Notes: generated by a model from the letters alone, not told the origin. A stretch of 64,000 bases of DNA from an uncultured Collinsella sp. (GCA_900541125.1 UQIK01000003.1:1-64000), one strand, 5' to 3'; positions 1 to 8,735 are shown, numbered from the stretch's first letter. Numbers and translations: made by a program.

Positions 1-27
1 GGGCCCGTGGGTTATACCCTAAGAGCA

Positions 28-50
28 AACCACCCTTTTTAAGGGTGGTT
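28..50. terminator. hairpin 3' of the rRNA methyltransferase gene
   Basis: Arms AACCACCCTT and AAGGGTGGTT enclose three T. The hairpin lies 31 bases past the stop codon of the reverse-strand gene that ends at 81. On the reverse strand it is followed by TTGCTCTT, a weak T-rich tail, so it is a plausible terminator for that gene. Confidence 0.5.
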
Positions 51-80
51 CTGATTGTCCCAAAAATCTACTGAGGTTGG

Positions 81-1529
81 TTAGCGGCGTTCGAGGACCG
101 CTACGGTTTCGGTGTGGTCGGTGTGAGGGAACATGTCGACGGGCGTGATCTTGAGCAGGCAATAGCCTCCGTCGAGGAGCTGATGCAGGTCGCGCTCTTG
201 AGTTACGGGGTTGCAGCTGATATAGGTGATGCGGCGCGGCTTAAGCGCGCAGGCAGCTTCGAGGAACTCGGGCGTGGAGCCGGCGCGCGGCGGATCGATG
301 GAAAGGACATCGACCCGCTCGTTGTTATCGGCGGCATCCAGGATGTAATCGGTGGCGTCGTCGACCATAAACCAAGCGCTGCGGGTGAGGCCGTTGAGCT
401 CGGCATTGCGGCGTGCGTCGGCAATGCCCGCCGGGTTGCGCTCCACGCCGAGCAGCATAATGCCGATACCCTTGTTCTGGGCATCTTTAGCTGCGCAAAG
501 ACCGATGGTACCGCTGCCACAGTAGGCATCCATGAGCACATCGCCCTGGTGCAAATCCATGCCGTCGATAGCGAGCTGATAGAGCAGCTCGGTCTGTTGC
601 GGGTTGGTCTGATAAAACGCGGTGGGGGAGATGTCGAATTCGCAGCCGAGCAGCTGGTCGCGCATGCATTCGGCGCCATACACGATGCGGGTTTCCTCGC
701 CGAGGATGGCGTTGCCGGGACGTCCGTTGATGTTTTGGGCGACGGTGACGATGCGCGGATCGAGTGCGGCGACAGCCTCAAAGAACTCCTGCGCATGCGG
801 CAAGTCGCGCTGAGCGGTCACGAGCGTGACCATGACCTGGTCGGTACGCCAACCGCAGCGGACGACGGCATAGCGAAGTAAACCAAGATGCTTGTCCTCA
901 TTAAAGGCGGGAATATGCAGCCGCTCAGCTTCGCGTGCGATGCCGTTGAGAATCTGACGGGCACCCGGTGCCTCGACAGGACACTCGGGTACGGCAACGA
1001 TCTTGTGCGTGCCGCGCTCAAAGAAACCGCAACGGACGGCTCCCTCCTTACCGGGAGCAAAGGGAGTGGCAGCCTTATGACGAAAGCCACGCGGCGCAGG
1101 ATATTTGCCCGGGTCGCCCAGGGTGACGCCCATACCGCGAATGGGGTCGACGCTAATACCCTCGCGCTCGCAAAGAGCAGCAAAAAGCTCCTCCATAACA
1201 GCCTGCTTAGCTGCCAACTGCTTCTTATAAGGACGATTGAGCGCCGTACACCCACCGCAAGCTTTCATGATGGAACAAGGAGACTTGGGGTCCACAGCCT
1301 TACGCGCAGACGAAACCCGATCTTTATGCGAGCGCTTGGAGCGAGTCTGAGATGCCTTATCCTCGTTCCGACGAGAGCCGGGACGCTTGGCCTTAGCCTT
1401 GCCCTTGGCCGACTTACCCTTCGCGTCCTGAGACGACTTGGATTTCTTAGAAGATTTTTTCTCCTCTGACCCCTCAGCCGCCTCGATCAAAGCACGACGA
1501 GCCTTACGCTCCGCACGAGATTCTGCCAT
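81..1529 (-). CDS. 23S rRNA (uracil-5-)-methyltransferase, RlmD/RumA type
   Basis: A class I SAM-dependent RNA methyltransferase of the TrmA/RlmD family, which makes 5-methyluridine in rRNA. The 482-residue protein begins with a lysine- and arginine-rich tail (about residues 1-80). Iron-sulphur cluster cysteines follow at C85, C91 and C94, with a fourth in VPECPVE. Further on are the SAM-binding motif DAYCGSGTIGL, the catalytic cysteine in SCNPVTQERDL, and the family's C-terminal HTETVAVLER. The ATG at 1529 was preferred to in-frame starts upstream because it has GGAG spaced correctly and because the upstream extension would run through a long palindrome. A TRAM domain is not evident; the basic tail may replace it. 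The family is sure, but the exact target uridine cannot be read from sequence. Confidence 0.9.
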   Translation of the reverse strand: MAESRAERKARRALIEAAEGSEEKKSSKKSKSSQDAKGKSAKGKAKAKRPGSRRNEDKASQTRSKRSHKDRVSSARKAVDPKSPCSIMKACGGCTALNRPYKKQLAAKQAVMEELFAALCEREGISVDPIRGMGVTLGDPGKYPAPRGFRHKAATPFAPGKEGAVRCGFFERGTHKIVAVPECPVEAPGARQILNGIAREAERLHIPAFNEDKHLGLLRYAVVRCGWRTDQVMVTLVTAQRDLPHAQEFFEAVAALDPRIVTVAQNINGRPGNAILGEETRIVYGAECMRDQLLGCEFDISPTAFYQTNPQQTELLYQLAIDGMDLHQGDVLMDAYCGSGTIGLCAAKDAQNKGIGIMLLGVERNPAGIADARRNAELNGLTRSAWFMVDDATDYILDAADNNERVDVLSIDPPRAGSTPEFLEAACALKPRRITYISCNPVTQERDLHQLLDGGYCLLKITPVDMFPHTDHTETVAVLERR

Positions 1530-1636
1530 CAATAACTCCACTAATTCATGAATTAAAGCTGCAAGTATTGTACCGTGCCAAGCCAGCAGACGATATGCAA
1601 GCGGTTTATTCGTGTCAGCGATAAGCCCAACGACGG

Positions 1637-1775
1637 TTGCCCGCCGCGTGAGGGGTGTGGGGGTTAAGTTTATCGCGAGTTCCGCACGAACAGGAGGCCA
1701 CTTAATGTGGCCTCCGTCGTGAGCAGGACTGTAGAGCAGGAAACTTAACCCCCACACCCCTCACGCGGCGGGCAA
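1637..1775. repeat. nested palindromic element with perfect 35-bp arms
   Basis: Positions 1637-1671 and 1741-1775 are perfect inverted repeats of 35 bp. The 69-base loop contains a second palindrome, GGAGGCCAC-TTAAT-GTGGCCTCC. The loop core (including GCTCTACAGTCCTGC on the reverse strand) recurs at 56586-56656 and 56948-57010, where the arms are different. No target duplication is visible. The element fills most of the gap between the methyltransferase and the ABC operon. Confidence 0.85.
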
Positions 1776-1782
1776 ACTCGCC

Positions 1783-1811
1783 TTGTGCTCTATCACGCTA
1801 AAGTGTATGAT
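1783..1811 (+). promoter_or_regulatory. promoter of the amino-acid ABC importer
   Basis: A -35 TTGTGC (1783-1788) and a -10 TATGAT (1806-1811) are separated by 17 bases. Transcription would start near 1818, giving a leader of about 50 bases before the ATG at 1868. This is sequence matching only. Confidence 0.55.
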
Positions 1812-1830
1812 TCTGGACGTTACACGACTC

Positions 1831-1848
1831 ACTTTACTTAACTAAAGT
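1831..1848. promoter_or_regulatory. palindromic operator candidate, CTTTACTTAACTAAAG
   Basis: The palindrome ACTTTA-CTTAAC-TAAAGT lies just downstream of the predicted transcription start and upstream of the ribosome binding site. A near-identical copy lies at 32550-32567 upstream of ilvE. The position suits a repressor that blocks transcription of the importer. Confidence 0.5.
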
Positions 1849-1867
1849 GCCATCAAGGGGGAATACC

Positions 1868-2728
1868 ATGAATACCGATATGTCTCGTCGTCAATTTGTT
1901 GGTCTAGCCGGCTCGCTCGCCACGGTGCTGGGCCTTGGTCTTGTCGGTTGCGGCGGTGGTGCCGGCAAGGGCTCCGCTGCTGGCTCTGCCGCGGCCAAGG
2001 ATGTGAAGGGCGCTGCGGAGTCCAAGAAGCTCGTGGTGGGCTTTGATAAGTCCTATCCTCCGTACGGCTTTGTGGGCGACGATGGCGAGTACACCGGCTT
2101 TGATCTCGATCTGGCCAAGGCTGTTGCCGATAAGCAGGGCTGGGAGGTCAAATACGAGGCCATCGACTGGGATGCCAAGGATACGCTGCTTAACTCGGGC
2201 GCCATCAACTGCATCTGGAACGGCTTTACCATGGAGGGCCGTGAGGACGACTACACGTTCTCCGAGCCGTACATGCTCAACGAGCAGGTGCTGGTGGTAA
2301 AGAAGGATGCAGGCATCAAGAGCTGGGACGATCTTGCCGGCAAGACCGTGATTACCCAGACCGATTCCGCTGCGCAGGATGTGCTCGAGGGTGACCAGAA
2401 GGATCTGGCGGCGACGTTTGCCACGCTCGACACGATCGGCGAGTACAACACGGCCTTTATGCAGCTCGAGAGCGGCGCGGTCGATGCCGTGGCGTGCGAT
2501 CTTTCGATTGCCCAGTATCAGCTTGCCGCCAAGCCCGATGCCTATACGCAGCTTGATGAGCCGCTGTCCAGCGAGCACTACGCCGTTGGCTTTAAGAAGG
2601 GCGACACCAAGTCGGCCGATGCTGTAGCCGAGTCGCTCAAGGCGCTCTACGAGGACGGCACGGTCAAGGACCTCTGCGATAAATATTCAAGCTATGGTTT
2701 GTCTTTCGATAATTGGGTGCTCAAGTAA
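1868..2728 (+). CDS. amino-acid ABC transporter substrate-binding lipoprotein
   Basis: The extracellular receptor of a polar amino-acid importer (family 3, SBP_bac_3). The 286-residue precursor has a lipobox LVGC with the lipidated Cys at 28. A twin-arginine motif (SRRQFVG, R7-R8) precedes the hydrophobic segment, so export as a folded Tat lipoprotein is possible. The mature domain starts with KLVVGFDKSYPPYGFVGDDG, typical of glutamine, glutamate or cystine receptors. The ATG at 1868 has AAGGGG seven bases upstream. The permease and ATPase genes follow with overlaps, forming one operon. The substrate is not certain; a polar amino acid such as cystine, glutamine or arginine is likely. Confidence 0.92.
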   Translation: MNTDMSRRQFVGLAGSLATVLGLGLVGCGGGAGKGSAAGSAAAKDVKGAAESKKLVVGFDKSYPPYGFVGDDGEYTGFDLDLAKAVADKQGWEVKYEAIDWDAKDTLLNSGAINCIWNGFTMEGREDDYTFSEPYMLNEQVLVVKKDAGIKSWDDLAGKTVITQTDSAAQDVLEGDQKDLAATFATLDTIGEYNTAFMQLESGAVDAVACDLSIAQYQLAAKPDAYTQLDEPLSSEHYAVGFKKGDTKSADAVAESLKALYEDGTVKDLCDKYSSYGLSFDNWVLK

Positions 2729-3381
2729 TGTCTATTCAGGTCATGATGCAGATGCTTGGCCAGGGTTTCTTGGTCAGTTTGCAGCTGTTTGTGCTGACGC
2801 TGTTGGGGTCGATTCCGCTGGGAATCCCCGTGGCGTTTATGCGCATGAGCAAAATCGCGCCGCTTCGCTGGATTGCGCGCATCTACATTTCGATCATGCG
2901 CGGTACGCCGCTCATGCTGCAGATGTTTGCCATCTACTTTGCCCCGTATTACGTGTTCGGCATTTCGCTCACGCCCGATTCCAAGTGGACGGCGTGCGTC
3001 GTAGCGTTCATCATCAACTACGCCGGTTACTTTGCCGAGATCTATCGCTCGGGCTTGCAGTCCATTCCGCGCGGTCAATACGAGGCTGCCGAGGTGCTGG
3101 GCTATTCGCACGTGCAGACGTTTCTGTATATCGTGATGCCGCAGGTCGCCAAGCGTATTCTGCCGGCGATGGGCAACGAGATCATCACGCTGGTCAAGGA
3201 CACGTCGCTGGCGTTTGCCATTGGCGTGGGTGAGATGTTCTCGACGGCCAAGGCGCTGGTCGCCTCGCAGGTGAGCATGGTGCCGTTTGCGATCGCGGCG
3301 CTGATCTACTGGATCTTTAACTTTGTGGTCGAGATGCTGCTGGGCGCCGCCGAAAAGAAGCTGGACTATTACCATGACTAA
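2728..3381 (+). CDS. amino-acid ABC transporter permease, HisM/GlnP type
   Basis: The 217-residue inner-membrane permease of the polar amino-acid importer. It has five or so hydrophobic segments and the cytoplasmic EAA loop EAAEVLGYSHVQTFLYIVMP, which docks on the ATPase. The start shares bases with the stop codon of the receptor gene (TAATG), and the end overlaps the ATPase start by eight bases, so translation is probably coupled. Only one permease gene is present, so the transporter would use a homodimeric pore, as is usual in the GlnPQ and TcyJKLMN-like families. GSxRGTPxMLQ near residue 70 (MRGTPLMLQMF) is the family signature. Confidence 0.93.
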   Translation: MSIQVMMQMLGQGFLVSLQLFVLTLLGSIPLGIPVAFMRMSKIAPLRWIARIYISIMRGTPLMLQMFAIYFAPYYVFGISLTPDSKWTACVVAFIINYAGYFAEIYRSGLQSIPRGQYEAAEVLGYSHVQTFLYIVMPQVAKRILPAMGNEIITLVKDTSLAFAIGVGEMFSTAKALVASQVSMVPFAIAALIYWIFNFVVEMLLGAAEKKLDYYHD

Positions 3382-4138
3382 CTCAGTGATGAAAATCGAA
3401 AGCGCGCGCAAGGCGTTTGGCGGCAATGAGGTGCTCAAGGATATCTCGCTCAAGGTAAAGCGTGGCGAGGTCGTGGCGATTATCGGGCCTTCGGGTGGCG
3501 GCAAGTCCACGCTGTTGCGGTGCGCCACGCTGCTCGAGACACTCGACGGCGGCTCGCTTTCGTTTGGCGACCTTGCCGTTGCGACGGATGCGGGTTCGGG
3601 CGCGGTCTATGCGAAGGGCGATGTGCCCAAGCAGGCGCGCTCGCGATTCGGCCTGGTGTTCCAAAATTACAACCTGTTCCCGCACTATACCGTGATGAAA
3701 AACATCATCGACGCGCCGATCCGCGTGCTTAAGCGCCCGCGCGAGCAGGCGGAAGCTCGCGCTCACGAGCTGATTGCGCAAATGGGGCTGACGGGCAACG
3801 AGAACAAGGTGCCGTGTGAGCTTTCGGGCGGTCAGCAGCAGCGCGTGAGTATTGCCCGCGCCCTGGCGCTCGATCCGGAAATCTTATTCTTTGACGAGCC
3901 GACCTCGGCGCTCGACCCCGAGCTGACGGCCGAGGTGCTGCGTGTCATTAAAGACCTTGCCGCGCAGAATATGACGATGGTGATCGTGACCCACGCGATG
4001 CAGTTTGCGCGCGATGTTGCCGATCGCGTGGTCTTTATGGACGGAGGCCGCATTGTCGAGGAGGGTCCGGCCGAGCAGGTTATCGATCACCCGCGAGAGC
4101 AACGTACCCGTGAGTTCTTGAGCCGTATCGAGGGGTAG
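3374..4138 (+). CDS. amino-acid ABC transporter ATP-binding protein
   Basis: The 254-residue ATPase that drives the importer. Walker A is GPSGGGKST (38-46), the Q-loop is FQNYNLFPH, the signature is LSGGQQQR (150-157), Walker B is ILFFDEP (170-176) and the H-loop His is H207 in VTHAMQFA. These match the GlnQ/HisP group. The chosen ATG at 3374 overlaps the permease end by eight bases; an in-frame upstream start would lengthen the overlap without adding a recognisable domain. The gene is last in the operon and is followed by a strong terminator. Confidence 0.95.
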   Translation: MTNSVMKIESARKAFGGNEVLKDISLKVKRGEVVAIIGPSGGGKSTLLRCATLLETLDGGSLSFGDLAVATDAGSGAVYAKGDVPKQARSRFGLVFQNYNLFPHYTVMKNIIDAPIRVLKRPREQAEARAHELIAQMGLTGNENKVPCELSGGQQQRVSIARALALDPEILFFDEPTSALDPELTAEVLRVIKDLAAQNMTMVIVTHAMQFARDVADRVVFMDGGRIVEEGPAEQVIDHPREQRTREFLSRIEG

Positions 4139-4171
4139 GCTCAAGCATTTACTCAACTATTAATTGAGGCG

Positions 4172-4209
4172 AAGCCGCCGCAGGTCTTACGGTCTGTGGC
4201 GGCTTTTTG
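4172..4209 (+). terminator. terminator of the amino-acid ABC operon
   Basis: Arms AGCCGCC and GGCGGCT, with extra CAG/CTG pairing, enclose a short loop and are followed by TTTTTG. It starts 33 bases past the stop of the ATPase gene. Confidence 0.85.
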
Positions 4210-4448
4210 TTTGCATCGACGGGGTTTAATAATCGCCTCACAAGCTTGTCTCTTCCTCTCGCCGCCTGTATTCATACGTGCGCCGAAAGGTATGCATGGA
4301 CAGCCGCCCGTGAGGGTAGGGTGGTGGCATAGGACATTTGGAGGGTGAGTCGGCTCGGCTGCCGACCATGCTGCTCCCGGGATGGCACCGACCGCGAACT
4401 CTCCCCGTTGGCGTCGCGCATTGTGCGCGGCCCTGCAAGGAGGTCATC
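4210..4448 (+). other. leader region before the EF-G-like gene
   Basis: A G+C-rich stretch without a convincing gene. It ends in an excellent ribosome binding site, AAGGAGG at 4438-4444. Several short complementary segments suggest a structured leader, but no known riboswitch class was recognised. Confidence 0.4.
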
Positions 4449-6524
4449 ATGGGTGCTCCCAAGACCGGTAACGTAAGGAACGTGGTGCTCGTAGGCCAAG
4501 GCGGGGTGGGCAAGACTTCACTCGCCGAGGCCATGCTCCACCTTTCCGGCAAGACCGCCCGCCTGGGCGGCCACGACGGCACCAAGCCCACGCTCGACTA
4601 TGACCCCGAAGAGGTCAAGCGTGCATTTTCCATCTCGACGACCATCGCGCCGATCGACTGGAAGGGCGCGCGCATCAATGTGCTCGATGCCCCGTGCTAC
4701 CCCGATTTTATCGGCGATGCCTTTGCCGCGATGAGCGTCTGCGAGACGGCTCTGTTTGTGGTCGACGCCGAGGCCGGCCCGCAGCCTACGACGGTTAAGC
4801 TCTGGTATGCCGCCGAGGACCTGCGCCTGGCGCGTGCGGTGTTCGTAAACCGCCTGTCGCGCTCCGAGGCCAGCTTTGCGACCACGATGGACCTGCTGCA
4901 AGAGCGCTTTGGCACGCGCCTGGGCGCCGTGACCCTTCCCTGGGGCGAGGGCGAGGACTTTGACGGCATCATCGACCTGGTGCGCATGAAGGCGCGCCAT
5001 TGCAACGGCACCGAAGCCGTTGAGTCGGAGATTCCCGAGGAGTATCGTGCCCAGGCCGAGGAGGCCCATGACCATCTGTGCGAGTTGGTGGCCGAGGCCG
5101 ACGATGAGCTGATGATGAAGTACCTGGAAGGCGAGGAGACGCTGACGCAGGAGGAGCTTGAGGGCTTGCTGTCGAAGGCGATTGCCGAGCGCATCTTTGT
5201 GCCGGTCTTTGCGGGCGATTGCATTAAGGAGCAGGGCGTCAACTCGCTGATGGACGACATCGCGACGTACTTCCCGGCGCCGACCGACTACGGCGAGATG
5301 CCGCTTATCGACGGCGATTCGCTTAAGATCTCGAGTGACGATGACCGTCCGGTGGCGTTTGTGTTTAAGACGCTGGCCGATCCGCAGCAGGGTCGCATCA
5401 GCTTTATCAAGGTGCTGACGGGCACGCTTGAGCCGGGCCTTGAGCTGATCAACGCGCGTACCCGCAAGAGCGATCGTCTGGCCCACCTGTATGTGATGTG
5501 CGGCCGCGATATGACCGAGGTTGGCCACGCTTATGCCGGTGACATCATCGTGGCACCCAAGCTGGCGGCCGAGACGGGCGATACGCTCTCGATTACCGGC
5601 AAGGTCGAGGCTGCGGCGTTTAAGTTCCCCAACTCGCAGTACCGCATTGCCATCGAGGCCGAGAATCGCGGGGACGAAGAGAAGCTCTACACGTTTATTG
5701 AGAAGGCCTGCAAGGCCGATCCGACCATGAGCATCGATCGTGACGAGGAGACCGGCCAGACTATCATCTCCGCCGTGGGTGAGGCGCAGGTTTCGGTCCT
5801 GCTCAATCGCCTTGAGGATCGCACCAAGGTCGTGGCCAAGAGCGTGCCGATCCGCATCCCGTATCGCGAGACTATTCGCCGCACGGCAAGTGCCCAGGGT
5901 CGCCATAAGAAGCAGACAGGCGGCGCCGGCCAGTATGGTGACTGCTGGCTGCGCGTTGAGCCGCTCATTGGACCCGACGGCACGAGCGATGGCTATGAGT
6001 TTGTGGACGAGGTCGTGGGCGGTCGCATTCCGCGCTCGCTGATCCCCGCCGTGGACAAGGGCGTCCAGGAGACCATGAAGGACGGCATCATTGCCGGCTA
6101 TCCGCTCACGGGCATTCGCGTGGCTGTGTACGACGGCTCGTATCACAGCGTCGACTCCAACGAGATGGCGTTCCGCGCGGCAGCTCGCATCGGCCTGCGC
6201 AAGGCGTGTGCCGATGCCGACCCGGTGGTGCTGGAACCCATCGAGGAAATCACGGTGACGATCCCCGAGAGCTACGCCGGCGCCGTGATGGGCGACATCT
6301 CGGCCTCGCGCGGTCGCGTGACGGGCATGGAGACCGATGAGCGCGGCGATACCGTGGTCATCGCGCAGGCGCCGCTGGCCGAGCTGACGGATTACTCGAC
6401 GCGTCTGCGCTCTATCACGCGCGGCACGGGCGACTTTACCATGAAGCCTGCAGGCTACGAGCAGGTGCCTTATGACGTTCAGGCCAAGCTGGTTGAGCGC
6501 TATGAGGAGGGCCGCGCCAAGTAG
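4449..6524 (+). CDS. EF-G-like translational GTPase (FusA2/EF-G2 type)
   Basis: A 691-residue paralogue of elongation factor G, with a GTPase domain (about 1-265) followed by domains II-V. Domain IV carries RHKKQTGGAGQYGDC and domain V SYAGAVMGDISASRGRV, as in EF-G. The GTPase motifs are altered: P-loop GQGGVGKTS (16-24), DAPC at 80-83 in place of DTPG, and NRLS at 134-137 in place of NKxD. It therefore lacks the aspartate that normally selects guanine. The ATG at 4449 has a near-perfect Shine-Dalgarno sequence. The family occurs beside a normal EF-G in many actinobacteria and its role is poorly known. The canonical fusA was not seen in this window. Confidence 0.88.
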   Translation: MGAPKTGNVRNVVLVGQGGVGKTSLAEAMLHLSGKTARLGGHDGTKPTLDYDPEEVKRAFSISTTIAPIDWKGARINVLDAPCYPDFIGDAFAAMSVCETALFVVDAEAGPQPTTVKLWYAAEDLRLARAVFVNRLSRSEASFATTMDLLQERFGTRLGAVTLPWGEGEDFDGIIDLVRMKARHCNGTEAVESEIPEEYRAQAEEAHDHLCELVAEADDELMMKYLEGEETLTQEELEGLLSKAIAERIFVPVFAGDCIKEQGVNSLMDDIATYFPAPTDYGEMPLIDGDSLKISSDDDRPVAFVFKTLADPQQGRISFIKVLTGTLEPGLELINARTRKSDRLAHLYVMCGRDMTEVGHAYAGDIIVAPKLAAETGDTLSITGKVEAAAFKFPNSQYRIAIEAENRGDEEKLYTFIEKACKADPTMSIDRDEETGQTIISAVGEAQVSVLLNRLEDRTKVVAKSVPIRIPYRETIRRTASAQGRHKKQTGGAGQYGDCWLRVEPLIGPDGTSDGYEFVDEVVGGRIPRSLIPAVDKGVQETMKDGIIAGYPLTGIRVAVYDGSYHSVDSNEMAFRAAARIGLRKACADADPVVLEPIEEITVTIPESYAGAVMGDISASRGRVTGMETDERGDTVVIAQAPLAELTDYSTRLRSITRGTGDFTMKPAGYEQVPYDVQAKLVERYEEGRAK

Positions 6525-6561
6525 CGTGTGACTTTGCCTGCAACATACATTCTGATGCAAG

Positions 6562-6595
6562 GGGCCGCTCTGGGCAATCCGGAGCGGCTCTTTTT
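6562..6595 (+). terminator. terminator of the EF-G-like gene
   Basis: Arms GCCGCTC and GAGCGGC are followed by TCTTTTT, about 40 bases past the stop codon at 6524. Confidence 0.85.
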
Positions 6596-6639
6596 GATCA
6601 CCAGTGGGGTTGCAAATCGGTTCTTGTCGAGGCTCGACC

Positions 6640-7605
6640 CTAGTCTCCCGAGGCCTGATTGCGGCCGGTGGCGTAGTCGATCTGCACATGCGGCTGCAGG
6701 TTATAGCAGTACACGTGGAAGCAGAGGGTCTTGCCGTGGTCCTCGACTGATTGCGCCTCAAGGCGCACGCCACGGCAGACAAGTTCCTCTTCGTTATACA
6801 TGGGCGTGACGCGGTAGAGCACGTGGTTACCTGTCTCGCGGATATAGCTGAGAATCTGCTCCTCAAACGGCAGCATGCCCGTTTCGTTGAGATAACGCGT
6901 GCCGGTGAGGAGATTCTTGCGGTTGGCGTTTTCGCCGCAAAGCGACCAGGCGATGAGATGGCAGCGGTTGTAGAGACTCTGGCCCGGAATAAAGTCGTAG
7001 CGCTGCTGGCGCCATCCGGCGGGATGGATACGCGAGATATCGCCGCGCTCGCCTTGACCGAGCGATTCGGGGCCTACACAGGCGAGCGCTTTGCGGGTGC
7101 GGCCCAGGCTGTCGAGTTTGGAGAACTTCTTAAAGCAACCCTCTTCTGTAGCGCGCTCGTATTCATCGAGTGTGAATGACGGCGTGCCGAGCGGGTGCGT
7201 GCTATCGGCGCGCAGGGCAACATAGGGATTGCCGGCGTAGTCGGGAATGCTGCTGAAATATACGCCACGGGCGCGGTTGAGGTCAGGGTTTTCCACCTCG
7301 TCGATGGGGGTGGCGGCACTGACCGCGGAGGCGTCGTCACCGGTATTGGTCGCGGTGGATTCGGAGCCATCACCGGAGTCCTCGGAGCTCGCTGTTCCCG
7401 ATTCGAGCCGGGCAACCAGGTCTGCCTCGTCGTCGGTGCGGCTGGGACTCTCGTTTTGTTTCTCGGCCAGAGCCGCTGCCTGTTCATCGCTTTGCGGCGA
7501 CAACAGCTTGGGCGCTCCGTCGATCGATCCCGTAAACAGCGCAAACCCCAGCACCACGGCGGTGCCGATGGAAAGTACTTGCTTGTAAGCGGACTTGCGC
7601 GACAT
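6640..7605 (-). CDS. secreted or membrane-tethered DNA/RNA non-specific endonuclease
   Basis: A 321-residue protein with an N-terminal membrane segment (about residues 10-27) and a disordered, acidic, serine-rich linker (about 35-105). A nuclease domain like that of streptococcal DNA-entry nuclease EndA follows (about 115-321). The motif NRCHLIAWSLCGENANRKNL (213-232) corresponds to the DRGHLIA active site, with H216 as the likely general base and the downstream Asn residues as metal ligands. Strong AGGAG precedes the ATG at 7605. The enzyme probably degrades extracellular nucleic acid or takes part in DNA uptake; no competence genes adjoin it. The first motif residue is Asn rather than Asp, as in several Gram-positive relatives. 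Confidence 0.82.
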   Translation of the reverse strand: MSRKSAYKQVLSIGTAVVLGFALFTGSIDGAPKLLSPQSDEQAAALAEKQNESPSRTDDEADLVARLESGTASSEDSGDGSESTATNTGDDASAVSAATPIDEVENPDLNRARGVYFSSIPDYAGNPYVALRADSTHPLGTPSFTLDEYERATEEGCFKKFSKLDSLGRTRKALACVGPESLGQGERGDISRIHPAGWRQQRYDFIPGQSLYNRCHLIAWSLCGENANRKNLLTGTRYLNETGMLPFEEQILSYIRETGNHVLYRVTPMYNEEELVCRGVRLEAQSVEDHGKTLCFHVYCYNLQPHVQIDYATGRNQASGD

Positions 7606-7724
7606 TGAGGCTCCTGGATGGACGGTTGGGAATCTACCAGTCTAGCAGGAGCCGGCAGGGGCCGTTCTATCGAACAAATACTTAAGATTTGGGATAGACG
7701 CTACTGATTAATTTGTCCCGCGGT

Positions 7725-8735
7725 CTAGATCGAGGTGGAGTCGAGCCAGTTGAGCTTGCACTCGAGAATGCGCTGCTCGCCGGGTTCGCTGCTGCCGTCA
7801 AGTAGGGCGAGCAGCATCTCGGCTGCTTCGCGACCTTCCTGGTCGACGGGCTCGATGATGGTGGAGACGGTCGGCGTGGTGAGATTAGTCCAGTCTTCGC
7901 AGTTGAGTCCCAAAAGGCCGATTTGCTGCGGAAGCAGATGGGCCATGGGCTGAAGCGCCTTGTAGACGCGGGGGAGCGCCCATTGGTTTTGGACAAAGAT
8001 GAGCGTACGCTTGGCGGGATTGAACTTGAATTTAAAGTACTCGGTAAGCTCGTTGATTGACGGCTTGTTGTGGTCGATGGGAATCGCTTTGTAGAGCTGT
8101 CCGTTCGCTGCCAGCGCCTCGGCATACCCCTGAAAACGCTCCATGCGGGTGCGCATCTCGGTCATGTTGGCGGCAATGGAAAAGAAATCTTCGTAGCCGG
8201 CGTCGAGGAGCGCCTGTGTGGCGTTGTACACGCCGTCGTAAAGGTTGGTTTTGATCCAGCTGGTACTTGGGCTATAGATGGCCGCATCGAAAAAGACGAC
8301 CGGCTTGCCGGCGCGCCTAATGCGGTCGTGCACGGCTTTGAAGTTTGCCGTGGGCTGGATGATAAAGCCATCGACGCCCAGCGAGAGCATCTTGTCGACG
8401 TACATGAGCTCGGTCTCGGGGTTAAAGTTGCTCGTGCAAACGACCGTCTGGTAGCCCGCGGGGAGCATGACCTGCTCCATGCCATTGAGAACGAGCCCCG
8501 CCCATTTGTTGGTGTTATCCAAAATGATGATGGCGATGACGTGGGTTTGCTTGCCGGTGAGCGTCTGCGCTTGGGCGTTGGGAACGTATCCGAGTTCCTT
8601 AATGACGCGCGCGATTTTGTTCTGCGTCTTCTCGCTAAGCTTTTCTCGTTTGTCGTTGAGGTAATACGAGACGCTTGCCGTCGAGGTTCCCGCCTCTCGA
8701 GCGACGTCTGCGATCGTAACGCGCTGTTTTGCCAC
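7725..8735 (-). CDS. LacI-family transcriptional regulator, probable regulator of the adjoining PTS operon
   Basis: A 336-residue LacI/PurR-type repressor. The N-terminal helix-turn-helix VTIADVAREAGTSTASVSYY and hinge YVPNAQAQTLTG precede a periplasmic-binding-like effector domain (about 60-336). The GTG start at 8735 was chosen because GGAAGGAG lies five bases upstream and the domain begins immediately; longer in-frame starts add an unrelated tail. The gene is divergent from the PTS/transketolase operon at 9151, the usual arrangement for a local sugar-responsive repressor. A palindrome at 8958-8990 in the shared gap is a candidate operator. The effector is unknown, presumably the sugar phosphate of that pathway. 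Confidence 0.9.
   Translation of the reverse strand: MAKQRVTIADVAREAGTSTASVSYYLNDKREKLSEKTQNKIARVIKELGYVPNAQAQTLTGKQTHVIAIIILDNTNKWAGLVLNGMEQVMLPAGYQTVVCTSNFNPETELMYVDKMLSLGVDGFIIQPTANFKAVHDRIRRAGKPVVFFDAAIYSPSTSWIKTNLYDGVYNATQALLDAGYEDFFSIAANMTEMRTRMERFQGYAEALAANGQLYKAIPIDHNKPSINELTEYFKFKFNPAKRTLIFVQNQWALPRVYKALQPMAHLLPQQIGLLGLNCEDWTNLTTPTVSTIIEPVDQEGREAAEMLLALLDGSSEPGEQRILECKLNWLDSTSI

Noticed and set aside
4518..6866. A reverse-strand open frame of about 782 codons opposite the EF-G-like gene
   Set aside because: Antisense shadow of a well-supported GTPase gene.
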